A stretch of 64,000 nt of DNA, from positions 1,860,001 through 1,924,000 of the forward strand of contig NZ_CP171363.1 in the NCBI RefSeq assembly GCF_046523945.1. The letters run 5' to 3'. The position numbers and the translations under genes were made by a program. Below the pieces are notes generated by a model. The model was not told the origin of the DNA, ran no database searches, and was given only the letters and a program-made list of their open reading frames with translations. Of the stretch, positions 54,545 through 62,549 are shown one piece after another; the first letter of the stretch is position 1; every line of letters starts with the position of its first letter. This stretch comes from Faucicola mancuniensis (GTDB lineage: Bacteria > Pseudomonadota > Gammaproteobacteria > Pseudomonadales > Moraxellaceae).

Positions 54545-54748
54545 AGAACTTGTATTCACAACATTGCACAGTAAACTTTTACAGGTTTTTAATAAATATT
54601 TATTTGCTTTTGCATGAAAAATGGCTAAATCTTGCGGCTCGATGTCAAAAACTTGTTTGATAGAATAACTATCAAACTGCGTTTTTTCCTTGAAAAGCTG
54701 GCGATTTATTGCATTTTTCATTGCAAAAACGTTGTGAATACAGGTTCT
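54545..54748 (-). repeat. MITE-like repeat element, copy 2
   Basis: A 204-bp copy of the element at 33373-33578, in inverse orientation. Ends are AGAACTTGTATTCACAAC and GTTGTGAATACAGGTTCT. It has a perfect 9-bp hairpin (54655-54663 with 54669-54677) and an open frame of 59 codons on the minus strand (54721 to 54542) matching that of copy 1 over its first 44 codons with few changes. It stops 30 bp before the proB start codon, so it forms most of the proB leader. Confidence 0.85.
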
Positions 54749-54778
54749 AAAACTATAAAAATGTATAGGATTTTAGTC

Positions 54779-55903
54779 ATGTCAATGCAAAAACAGCCAG
54801 TCAAACAAAAAACCATTGTCGTCAAAATCGGCTCATCACTTTTAACTAACAATGGACGTGGGCTTGACCGCACCGCCATTTATGAATGGGCAAAACAAAT
54901 CGCCAAATTGCAAAATCAAGGGCATAAAATGCTACTGGTGTCGTCTGGAGCAGTTGCCGAAGGTGTGGTACGCATGAACCTTGATGAACGCCCAAAAAAG
55001 CTAGAAGCCTTGCAAGCCTGTGCGTCTGTGGGGCAGATGGGTTTGATTGAAACATGGTGGCAAGCGTGCATTGTTTATGGCGTGCAAACATCTCAACTTC
55101 TCTTAACCCATGATGATTTGGCAAATCGCAAACGTTATCTGAACACCGCCAACACCTTACAACAGCTTTTGGACTGGCGAGTGTTGCCTGTGATTAACGA
55201 AAATGACACGGTGAGCGTGGACGAGATAAAATTTGGCGATAATGACAGTCTTGGGGCGATGGTGGCAAGCATGGTGCAAGCCGATTTGTACGTCATTTTG
55301 ACCGACCAAGATGGCGTATTTACCGACAATCCACGCACTAATCCTGACGCAACGCTTATCAAGTCTGAGCGAGCAATGGCGGATTATCTCTTTGACATTG
55401 CAGGTGATGGCGGAAAACTTGGGCGTGGCGGTATGCTCACCAAAATCCGTGCGGCACGCCTGTCGGCAATGGGTGGCTGTCCGACTGTTATTGTCAATGG
55501 TAATTTTGATGATGTCATCACTCGGGTGGTGGCAGGCGAGCCGTTAGGAACGCTTTTGACGACTAATGATGAAGATAAAAAAATCGCCAAAAAACAATGG
55601 CTTGCCGCTCATATTCGCATGGCAGGGCGGTTAATCCTTGATGATGGGGCAGTTGATGCGATTGTCAAAAACAACAAAAGTCTGCTCCCTGTTGGCGTGG
55701 TGGAAGTGCAGGGCGATTTTGATGAAGGCGATGTGGTGGAATGCCTGGATAAAACTGGCGTGCGTGTGGCGGTGGGGCAGGTGAGTTTTTCATCAAGCAT
55801 TGCCAAACAAATTGCCAAAAAACACAGCCATGAAGTCGCCCATATTCTAGGCGAAAAAGCGGAACAGGTGATTTTGCATAGGGATTATATGGCGGTGTTG
55901 TGA
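54779..55903 (+). CDS. proB: Glutamate 5-kinase
   Basis: First enzyme of proline synthesis. The 374-residue protein has an amino-acid kinase domain (IVVKIGSSLLTNNGRGLD, LVSSGAVAEG, ENDTVSVDEIKFGDND, GRGGMLTKIRAARL) and a C-terminal PUA domain (about 285-374), as in E. coli ProB. ATG at 54779 is chosen; AGGA lies 13-14 bases upstream. The upstream in-frame extension comes from the repeat element and is not protein-like. proA is not adjacent. Confidence 0.95.
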   Translation: MSMQKQPVKQKTIVVKIGSSLLTNNGRGLDRTAIYEWAKQIAKLQNQGHKMLLVSSGAVAEGVVRMNLDERPKKLEALQACASVGQMGLIETWWQACIVYGVQTSQLLLTHDDLANRKRYLNTANTLQQLLDWRVLPVINENDTVSVDEIKFGDNDSLGAMVASMVQADLYVILTDQDGVFTDNPRTNPDATLIKSERAMADYLFDIAGDGGKLGRGGMLTKIRAARLSAMGGCPTVIVNGNFDDVITRVVAGEPLGTLLTTNDEDKKIAKKQWLAAHIRMAGRLILDDGAVDAIVKNNKSLLPVGVVEVQGDFDEGDVVECLDKTGVRVAVGQVSFSSSIAKQIAKKHSHEVAHILGEKAEQVILHRDYMAVL

Positions 55904-55983
55904 TGGTTTTCTTATCATAGCTTTTACAACAATTTTTCTTTATAATACGCCCAATTAATTGATAAAAATAAAAGAGTTTAACC

Positions 55984-57060
55984 ATGACCCAAAACTTCCC
56001 AACCCTAAAAAACGACCGATTACTCAAAGCTATTCGCTTTGAACCTGTGGATACCACGCCTGTGTGGATGATGCGACAAGCAGGGCGTTACCTACCAGAA
56101 TACAAGGCAACACGAGCCGAAGCAGGCGATTTTTTGAGCCTATGCAAAGACACCGACCGAGCCACTGAAGTTACCCTACAGCCGTTTCGCCGATTTGACC
56201 TAGATGCCGCCATTTTGTTTAGCGATATTTTGACTGTGCCAGATGCACTGGGCTTGGGCTTGTATTTTGAAACAGGCGAAGGTCCAAAATTCAAAAAAAC
56301 CGTGCGAACGCTTGCCGATGTGCAAGCCTTGCCAAAGGTAAACATGGCAACCGAGCTTGATTATGTCATGAAAGCGGTAACGAGCATTCGTCATGCATTG
56401 GGTGGGCAAGCCCCGTTATTTGGCTTTTCCGGCAGTGCGTGGACGCTTGCCACTTATATGGTGGAAGGTGGAAGTTCCAAAGAATTTCGCCACACCAAAG
56501 CCATGATGTACAGCGACCCACAAACCTTGCATTTGCTGTTGGATAAACTTGCCGATGCGGTGATTGATTATTTAATCGCTCAAATTGAAGCAGGGGCGGA
56601 CTTGGTGCAAGTGTTTGACAGTTGGGGTGGGGCGTTGGCTCATCGTCAATTTGTCGAATTTTCAAGCAATTATAATAAAAAAGTGGTTGCAGGTGTCAAA
56701 GCCAAATATCCAAACGTGCCTGTGGTGGTGTTTACTAAAGGCGGTGGTTTGTGGCTTGATGTACAGGCACAAAATGGAGCAGATATGCTTGGGCTAGATT
56801 GGACGATGTCTTTGCAAACCGCTCGCCAAGTGCTAAAAGACAACCAAAAACAAGTCGCCTTGCAAGGTAATCTTGACCCTGCAACCTTGTACGCAAGCCC
56901 TGGCGACATTCGCAAACACACGCATTTAATGTTAAGTGATGCGTACGCTTTGGGCGATAAAACAGGCTATGTGGCAAATCTTGGGCATGGCATTCAGCAA
57001 TGGGTGAACCCAGACCACGCCAAAGCCTTTATTGATGCGGTGCATGAGTTTCAACTATAA
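55984..57060 (+). CDS. hemE: Uroporphyrinogen decarboxylase
   Basis: Decarboxylates uroporphyrinogen III to coproporphyrinogen III in heme synthesis. The 358-residue protein shows the N-terminal signature PVWMMRQAGRYLPEY with the catalytic-cleft arginine, FSDILTVPDALG with the key Asp, GFSGSAWTLATYMVEG, and FDSWGGALAH. It is followed 12 bp later by argC on the same strand. Confidence 0.97.
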   Translation: MTQNFPTLKNDRLLKAIRFEPVDTTPVWMMRQAGRYLPEYKATRAEAGDFLSLCKDTDRATEVTLQPFRRFDLDAAILFSDILTVPDALGLGLYFETGEGPKFKKTVRTLADVQALPKVNMATELDYVMKAVTSIRHALGGQAPLFGFSGSAWTLATYMVEGGSSKEFRHTKAMMYSDPQTLHLLLDKLADAVIDYLIAQIEAGADLVQVFDSWGGALAHRQFVEFSSNYNKKVVAGVKAKYPNVPVVVFTKGGGLWLDVQAQNGADMLGLDWTMSLQTARQVLKDNQKQVALQGNLDPATLYASPGDIRKHTHLMLSDAYALGDKTGYVANLGHGIQQWVNPDHAKAFIDAVHEFQL

Positions 57061-57072
57061 CAGGGAAAAAAC

Positions 57073-58143
57073 ATGAAAATTAAAGTTGCAATTGTAGGCG
57101 GAACAGGCTACACAGGCGTTGAGTTAATCCGCCTACTAAGCCAACACCCAAACGCCCAAATTGAATACCTAACATCACGCACCGAAGCAGGCAAACGAGT
57201 GGAGGAATTTTTTCCAAGTTTGCGTGGCGTGGTAAGGGATTTAGCCTTTACCGATTTGGACGAAAACAACTTGGCAAAATGCGATGTCGTATTTTTTGCC
57301 ACACCGCATGGCGTTGCCATGAAACACGCCAAATTTTTGACTGAAAATAACACCAAAGTGATTGATTTAGCAGCCGATTTTCGTTTGCAAAGTTTAACTG
57401 ATTTTGAAAAATGGTATCAATTAGAACACACTTGTTCGGATTTGTTAAAAACTTCGGTTTATGGTTTAGCCGAAATTAACCGAGAAAAAATTGCCAAAGC
57501 CGATATTATCGGCAACCCAGGCTGTTATCCAACCACGGCAATTTTGGGACTTGCACCGATTATTCACGCCCAAAACCAAGCCAATCAAGCCTTGATTGAC
57601 CCTTATATCATCATTGATGCCAAATCGGGGATTTCTGGGGCAGGTCGTCAAGGTAAACTAAATTTAATTTTTAGTGAAACTTCAGAAAATTTTTCAGCAT
57701 ATGGCGTGGCAGGGCATAGACATTTACCAGAAATTGAGCAGGGCGTTAGCGAAATTTTGCAAGGAAAAAACGTGCAAAATCACGAAATCCGCTTTGTTCC
57801 GCACCTTGTGCCGATGATTCGTGGTATGTTTAGCACCATTCATTTGCGTTTGACGGACGCAGGGCAAGCCAAAGATTTGCAAAAAATCTATGATGATTTT
57901 TATGCCAATGAAGCCTTTATTGACGTGTTGCCAAAAGGCGTGTACCCAGACACTCGCAGTGTGCGTGGTAGCAATCGCTTACGCATTGCGGTGCAAACGT
58001 TTGACAATAGTCCAATCGCCACGATTTTGGTGGTGCAAGACAACCTTGTTAAGGGGGCATCAGGTCAGGCGGTACAAAATATGAACATTATGTTTGGGCT
58101 TGATGAAACGTTGGGATTAAATGTCGTGCCTGTTTCGCCCTAA
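57073..58143 (+). CDS. argC: N-acetyl-gamma-glutamyl-phosphate reductase
   Basis: Third step of arginine synthesis. Rossmann motif VAIVGGTGYTGVELIRLL at the N-terminus, active-site Cys in IGNPGCYPTTAIL, and HRHLPEIEQG and HLVPMIRGMFSTIH in the catalytic domain. The 356-residue length fits the long ArgC class. It precedes the DUF6776 gene, as in pseudomonads. Confidence 0.96.
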   Translation: MKIKVAIVGGTGYTGVELIRLLSQHPNAQIEYLTSRTEAGKRVEEFFPSLRGVVRDLAFTDLDENNLAKCDVVFFATPHGVAMKHAKFLTENNTKVIDLAADFRLQSLTDFEKWYQLEHTCSDLLKTSVYGLAEINREKIAKADIIGNPGCYPTTAILGLAPIIHAQNQANQALIDPYIIIDAKSGISGAGRQGKLNLIFSETSENFSAYGVAGHRHLPEIEQGVSEILQGKNVQNHEIRFVPHLVPMIRGMFSTIHLRLTDAGQAKDLQKIYDDFYANEAFIDVLPKGVYPDTRSVRGSNRLRIAVQTFDNSPIATILVVQDNLVKGASGQAVQNMNIMFGLDETLGLNVVPVSP

Positions 58144-58276
58144 TTTTTGCCAAAATTTTGCAAAATTGCTTTAAAAAAAGATAAATCAACCAATTAAAAT
58201 GATAAATAAAGCTGTTTTCGTCGGTATTATTGGTTATAATGCACAGTTAATTTTCATATTGGCTTTGAGTAACTTT

Positions 58277-59128
58277 ATGGTTTCCCCTAACGATAACAAC
58301 CCTAACGATAATAATAACATTGACAAAATTGCTAAGCCGTCCAAATCTCAATATTTGAGCCAACATACAGCAGGTGTGTTGACTGCTTTTGGCGTGAGCG
58401 TGCTGATTGTGGCGATAATCGGACTGATTTTTGGTTTAAAAATTGGCTATAGCCGAGGGTTAAGTCATGCAACGGCACAAATCAAGCAAGCGGCAGATGG
58501 TGAAGAGATTTCGGCTCGCAATGTCAAGGCGTTAAAGCTAAAAGTAGATACCTTGCAAAATCAAGTGCAAACGGCTCAACAAGAGCGAGATATTAGCCTT
58601 GCTAATTTAGAGGATTTGCGTGATGAAATGGCGAATTTAAGAGTAACTAATTTGCAATTAGAGCAAGGCAATGACTTTTTGACGGAGTCGCTTGCCAAAA
58701 AAGGTGGTATGCCGTTACAAGTCATTGCATCAAAAATCGTCCCTTTGCCCGAAAATGCCTATGAATATCGCTTTGATATTGGCATGGTGGATACGAGTAA
58801 TAGTGCAAAAAATTTGACACCAAAGTTAACTCTGCTTGATGATGTTAATATGGTAGAAGTACCAATTCAACCACGACAGTATGATATCAATGGTGTGGCA
58901 CGGATTCGTGGGCGTTTTGTGATGCCTAACAACTTTACGCCAAAACAGGTGAAGCTAGAATTATCCGCAGGTGGACAAACTGCTGAAGAGATTTATGATT
59001 GGCAATTTGGCAAACCTGTCGCCGATATGCCGTATTCGCTAGAAGAATCGCCAGAGTCCGATAAACGTCCGATTTCGGTGATTGAAGAAGAAGCGAAGAA
59101 AAAACAAGACGAAAACGCCCAACGATAA
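58277..59128 (+). CDS. DUF6776-like membrane-anchored coiled-coil protein
   Basis: A 283-residue protein with an Asn/Asp-rich N-terminus, one membrane helix (about 32-56 from this start, TAFGVSVLIVAIIGLIFGLK), a coiled coil (about 77-140) and a beta-rich C-terminal domain. Order argC-this gene matches DUF6776 proteins in Pseudomonas, where bactofilin and erpA follow; those are absent here. I chose MVSPND at 58277 (one membrane helix as in the family); an ATG at 58199 would add 26 hydrophobic residues. Function unknown. Confidence 0.75.
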   Translation: MVSPNDNNPNDNNNIDKIAKPSKSQYLSQHTAGVLTAFGVSVLIVAIIGLIFGLKIGYSRGLSHATAQIKQAADGEEISARNVKALKLKVDTLQNQVQTAQQERDISLANLEDLRDEMANLRVTNLQLEQGNDFLTESLAKKGGMPLQVIASKIVPLPENAYEYRFDIGMVDTSNSAKNLTPKLTLLDDVNMVEVPIQPRQYDINGVARIRGRFVMPNNFTPKQVKLELSAGGQTAEEIYDWQFGKPVADMPYSLEESPESDKRPISVIEEEAKKKQDENAQR

Positions 59129-59178
59129 TTTGATGTTAATTTTTTAAATATTGTTTAACAGTATATTTATGATAAGTT

Positions 59179-59535
59179 ATGAATGATTTGATTTTATCCA
59201 CGATTGTTATGTCAATGGAAGATGAAAACGAGTTTGGCGAGGATACGCTATTAGCCGACCCAGAAACCGAAGAAGCGTTAGAAATTCCCAGACGCTATGC
59301 GGTGATTTTGTACAATGATGATTATACGCCGATGGATTTTGTGGTGATGGTGTTGCAAAATCACTTTCAATTGCCTTTGGAAAAAGCGATAGATGTGATG
59401 TTAAATGTGCATCACGAGGGCTATGGCGTGGCTGGCGTGTTTTCAAAGGATATTGCCGAAACAAAATCTGATGCGGTTAATCAAGAGGCGAGAAATGCAG
59501 GTTTCCCTTTATTAACCAAAGCCGAGCCAGTGTAG
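59179..59535 (+). CDS. clpS: ATP-dependent Clp protease adaptor ClpS
   Basis: A 118-residue N-end-rule adaptor that delivers proteins with destabilising N-termini to ClpAP. The binding-pocket residues are in ILYNDDYTPMDFVVMVL and the C-terminal half has the family VHHEGYGVAGVFSKDIAETK. In related genomes clpA follows directly; here clpA starts 3.0 kb downstream at 62550. Confidence 0.95.
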   Translation: MNDLILSTIVMSMEDENEFGEDTLLADPETEEALEIPRRYAVILYNDDYTPMDFVVMVLQNHFQLPLEKAIDVMLNVHHEGYGVAGVFSKDIAETKSDAVNQEARNAGFPLLTKAEPV

Positions 59536-59566
59536 GTGAGGAATTACTTAATTAATGTAGATAAAA

Positions 59567-59600
59567 AAAACCAAACAAATTAATGTTTGGGTTTTTTGTT
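59567..59600 (+). terminator. Terminator after clpS
   Basis: AAACCAAACA with TGTTTGGGTTT (one bulge), a 6-base loop and a T6 tail; it would stop any clpS-clpA read-through and may also serve the convergent lipoprotein gene. Confidence 0.75.
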
Positions 59601-59615
59601 TGATTGAAAATTCAA

Positions 59616-61322
59616 TTATTGTGGGAAAGTAAATGTTTTTGGTGTTGGTAAAACGATACCACCAGAGTTTTGGAAACCCTTATATGTACCATCTGTGGAC
59701 ATACCTCGCAAGGTAATTGTACCATTTGGTGTATAGCTTTCAAATTCAACAACAAAAGTTCGTCTATCTAGCCAGTATGAATTAGTAGGTTCATAACTAC
59801 CAGTAGTATAATAGTCATCTAGCATATCTGTGTTAAATTTTGCGGTTAGATAGGCAGGTTTACCATTAGATGCAGGGGTGAATTTTAAATCTGTAACAAC
59901 AGGTACGGTTTTGTTGTTATCTTTTACGACATTAGCCTTATTCGCCCAACCATTTACAACATCAGCGGTAGAACGATATGAAGTTTCATTACCAACGGTA
60001 AACGTATTTGGATTAATTATAGTCAGTCTATCACCATCACTATTGGTTGCAGCAAAATTCCAAGTGCCATTGCTAGATTTAGGGTCTGATAAGGTGTGTG
60101 TTTCACCACTAATATCTGACAAGACATAAGTAGTACCTCTACAGTCAGCATTGCTAAATAAGACATGTACCAACTTTGTTGTCGTGATTGTATTATTGCT
60201 CGTTTTTTCAAATTGCGCAAACCATTGTCTTGATTTGCCACGAGTATCGCTTGGGTCATCATTAGCCATACAAGCACCTTGCCAATAACCAACCATGCTA
60301 TTCACAGCTTTTTCAACTTCTTGGTTATTCGTTGGTGGTACGACAACATTGTTAAACGCCAATTTTGAAACACGAGTATAAGTCAAACCTTCTGTTGTAA
60401 ACGTATTGTTATTTACCCAAGTCACGCTACCATAAACGTTTTCTTTTTCGCCTTTGTCATTAGTTTCAACGTCTAAAAAATGGATAACTTGTTGGTTTTT
60501 AGCATTGGTTGTTTGGGCGATGACTTGTGGGGTTGATAGCTCTTGGTCTTGGCTACTGTCATCATAACCATCTGTATAACTGCCTGTACAATCCGTATTT
60601 TGGTATTTTCTAGTCAGAGCCTTACCAACCAAGACTAATGTATTTGGTGATTTGCCTTTGGCTAATTGGAATACTTCTTGACTGCCTTCATCACAGCTTT
60701 GTTGCCAATAACCAACAAAATTATCTGCCAATTTTGACAACTCTGGGGCGTTGCTAACAGTTTGTGATTGAGCAGTTTGAGCAAAATGGTCAATTGCTTT
60801 TTTTTCATTTACAACAAATTGATTGGTATTTAATTTTGGTTTTAAAGCTGTTTCAAAAAGCGTATCATTCGTTTCTTGTAATAAAGGCTTAAAGTCAGTT
60901 GATACAAAACGCTTAGCAAGGGTTTCATCAATCTGAATACCATTGTCTAACTTGTTATCTTTATCGATACTTTGCAAAAGTTGCAATGTACGGATAGTTT
61001 GATTGCGATCAGTCGTCAAATCCGCAGGCGTAATGACCGATTTTGGCATAGTAGAACCAAGTGTCAATTCGCCTAGCTTAAAGCTCACTGCACCAGCACC
61101 TACCGTATAAGTAAACTGACCTTTGGCATCGGTTTTTCCGATAGATTTGCCATTTTGGATAACTTCCAATCCTTCAACCGCACTATCCAAAAATGTACCT
61201 GTCGCTGTTTTGGGTGTTTTATTACCTGCTTTGTTACTGCTAGAATCACCGCCACACGCAGTTAAAGCCAAAGTTGTCGCCACTGCTAAAGCAGATAGCT
61301 TGATAACGTGATTTTTATCCAT
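59616..61322 (-). CDS. Large lipoprotein with duplicated domain, function unknown
   Basis: A 568-residue predicted lipoprotein: signal with lipobox LTAC (Cys23), then GGDSSSNK. Residues about 40-85 look like a small beta domain (GTFLDSAVEGLEVIQNGK, common in secreted bacterial proteins). Two related modules follow, each starting VGYWQ-x2-C and ending in DC-x-G-(S/T)-Y (about 205-265 and 345-410). The C-terminal region (about 470-568) looks like a further beta domain. The ATG at 61322 has GGAG upstream. It is inserted, on the opposite strand, between clpS and clpA. I do not recognise a family with known function. Confidence 0.75.
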   Translation of the reverse strand: MDKNHVIKLSALAVATTLALTACGGDSSSNKAGNKTPKTATGTFLDSAVEGLEVIQNGKSIGKTDAKGQFTYTVGAGAVSFKLGELTLGSTMPKSVITPADLTTDRNQTIRTLQLLQSIDKDNKLDNGIQIDETLAKRFVSTDFKPLLQETNDTLFETALKPKLNTNQFVVNEKKAIDHFAQTAQSQTVSNAPELSKLADNFVGYWQQSCDEGSQEVFQLAKGKSPNTLVLVGKALTRKYQNTDCTGSYTDGYDDSSQDQELSTPQVIAQTTNAKNQQVIHFLDVETNDKGEKENVYGSVTWVNNNTFTTEGLTYTRVSKLAFNNVVVPPTNNQEVEKAVNSMVGYWQGACMANDDPSDTRGKSRQWFAQFEKTSNNTITTTKLVHVLFSNADCRGTTYVLSDISGETHTLSDPKSSNGTWNFAATNSDGDRLTIINPNTFTVGNETSYRSTADVVNGWANKANVVKDNNKTVPVVTDLKFTPASNGKPAYLTAKFNTDMLDDYYTTGSYEPTNSYWLDRRTFVVEFESYTPNGTITLRGMSTDGTYKGFQNSGGIVLPTPKTFTFPQ

Positions 61323-61492
61323 GATAAACTCCATCTTAAAGTGTTAGGATTTACGTAAAAATGACTTGTCATATGGGCTAGGCGAAACCATTACCCACAA
61401 AGTTATGTAAATAAAAGTAACAAAAATGTTAATTCATACCACATAACTTAACAAAATATAAAATTTTGTTGCGTTTATTTTATATCATTATC

Positions 61493-62394
61493 TGTAAGAA
61501 CCTCAAGCGTTATTTACACTTTGTTTAAAATAAAACTCCAACCACTCATAAGGAGTAAAGGTTTGAGTTTTGCCAGTAATATCATCTTTTTTAGTTAAAG
61601 ATGAATGGGGTTTAACGGTATTATAGAAATTAAGAAATCTTGTTAATTCTTGCTTTCTATGTTCACTACCTGTAAATTCACATTGTTCATGCCACATTTC
61701 CATGAGCGTACGTATTACTCGTTCTGCTTTACCATTGGTTTGTGGTTTGGCAACTTTGGTGAATTTCTGATTGATGTTGTTATCATAACAGGCTTTGACA
61801 AATTCATGGTCTTTTGTGCCTTTATATTCTGTGCCATTGTCAGAATAAATCACCTCAATCGTATAAGGGCAAGGTTTAATAACTTGTTCTGTCAGAAACT
61901 TAGCCGCACTAAAAGCTGTTTTGTCTGGCATAATACAAGCATACAGTTCACGAGAATAATCATCAATGGCAACAAACAGATATTCTCTAGGGCTGTTGCT
62001 ATTTTGTCCTTTGAGCAGTGGTAGGCGTTTTGTATCTACGTGTACCATCTCACCAGGATAGGATTTATTATAACGCTTGGCTTGTTTTTTGAGTTTGTCT
62101 TGTATACTCTTTTCAACTTTAGCTAAGCGTTTAATGCCAAATTTCGCTTGTTTAAAGCGATTATTGACACTGGTTTGTGGTTTTAGTAACTTCACTCTAG
62201 CAAGTTTCAATACCTTGTAGATTGTTGGTCTTGATACTTTGTATTCTTCAGCAAGTGATGTTACGCTTTGTTTGTTTTGATGATAGGCTATCCAAATAGC
62301 TTCTCTTTCAAACGGTAGCAGTCTGGTGTTTTTATGTATGTTCATTTGCAGTATTTTATCCTAAATACTGTAAATAACGCTAGGATATCTTACA
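61493..62394 (-). mobile_element. IS481-family insertion element
   Basis: A 902-bp element with 26-bp imperfect terminal inverted repeats (left TGTAAGAACCTC then AAGCGTTATTTACA; right, in complement, TGTAAGATATCC then TAGCGTTATTTACA). It is flanked by an exact 7-bp target duplication CATTATC (61486-61492 and 62395-62401). One transposase frame fills it. Confidence 0.92.
61503..62345 (-). CDS. IS481-family transposase
   Basis: A 280-residue transposase with an N-terminal helix-turn-helix (LAEEYKVSRPTIYKVLKLAR) and an integrase core with the DDE residues in MVHVDTKRLPLL, VIYSDNGTEYKG and TNGKAERVIRTL. The stop codon lies within the left terminal repeat. The frame is intact, so it may be functional. 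Confidence 0.93.
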   Translation of the reverse strand: MNIHKNTRLLPFEREAIWIAYHQNKQSVTSLAEEYKVSRPTIYKVLKLARVKLLKPQTSVNNRFKQAKFGIKRLAKVEKSIQDKLKKQAKRYNKSYPGEMVHVDTKRLPLLKGQNSNSPREYLFVAIDDYSRELYACIMPDKTAFSAAKFLTEQVIKPCPYTIEVIYSDNGTEYKGTKDHEFVKACYDNNINQKFTKVAKPQTNGKAERVIRTLMEMWHEQCEFTGSEHRKQELTRFLNFYNTVKPHSSLTKKDDITGKTQTFTPYEWLEFYFKQSVNNA

Positions 62395-62421
62395 CATTAT
62401 CAAAAAAAACAATAATTTTTG

Positions 62422-62469
62422 TTAAAAATCTGTAAAATTTTACTGCATAATGTTGTGAATACAGGTTCT
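62422..62469 (+). repeat. MITE-like repeat element, 3' fragment (copy 3)
   Basis: Matches the last 45-48 bp of the elements at 33373-33578 and 54545-54748, ending GTTGTGAATACAGGTTCT. The remainder is missing and is not explained by the IS481 insertion, which lies 27 bp to the left and has a clean target duplication. It stands 80 bp upstream of clpA. Confidence 0.75.
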
Positions 62470-62549
62470 TACTTTTTTGGCTGACTTGATTTTGTTATAT
62501 TGAACCTTATTTAAAATAAGACGAAATACAATAAAAAGGAACAATTCGC

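Noticed and set aside
54632..54778. Upstream in-frame extension of proB
   Set aside because: The extension is translated from the repeat element, is unlike ProB proteins, and a better start at 54779 has a ribosome site.
61493..62469. IS481 insertion as the cause of the truncated third repeat copy
   Set aside because: The IS has an exact 7-bp target duplication, so the sequence on both sides was joined before insertion; the repeat was already truncated.
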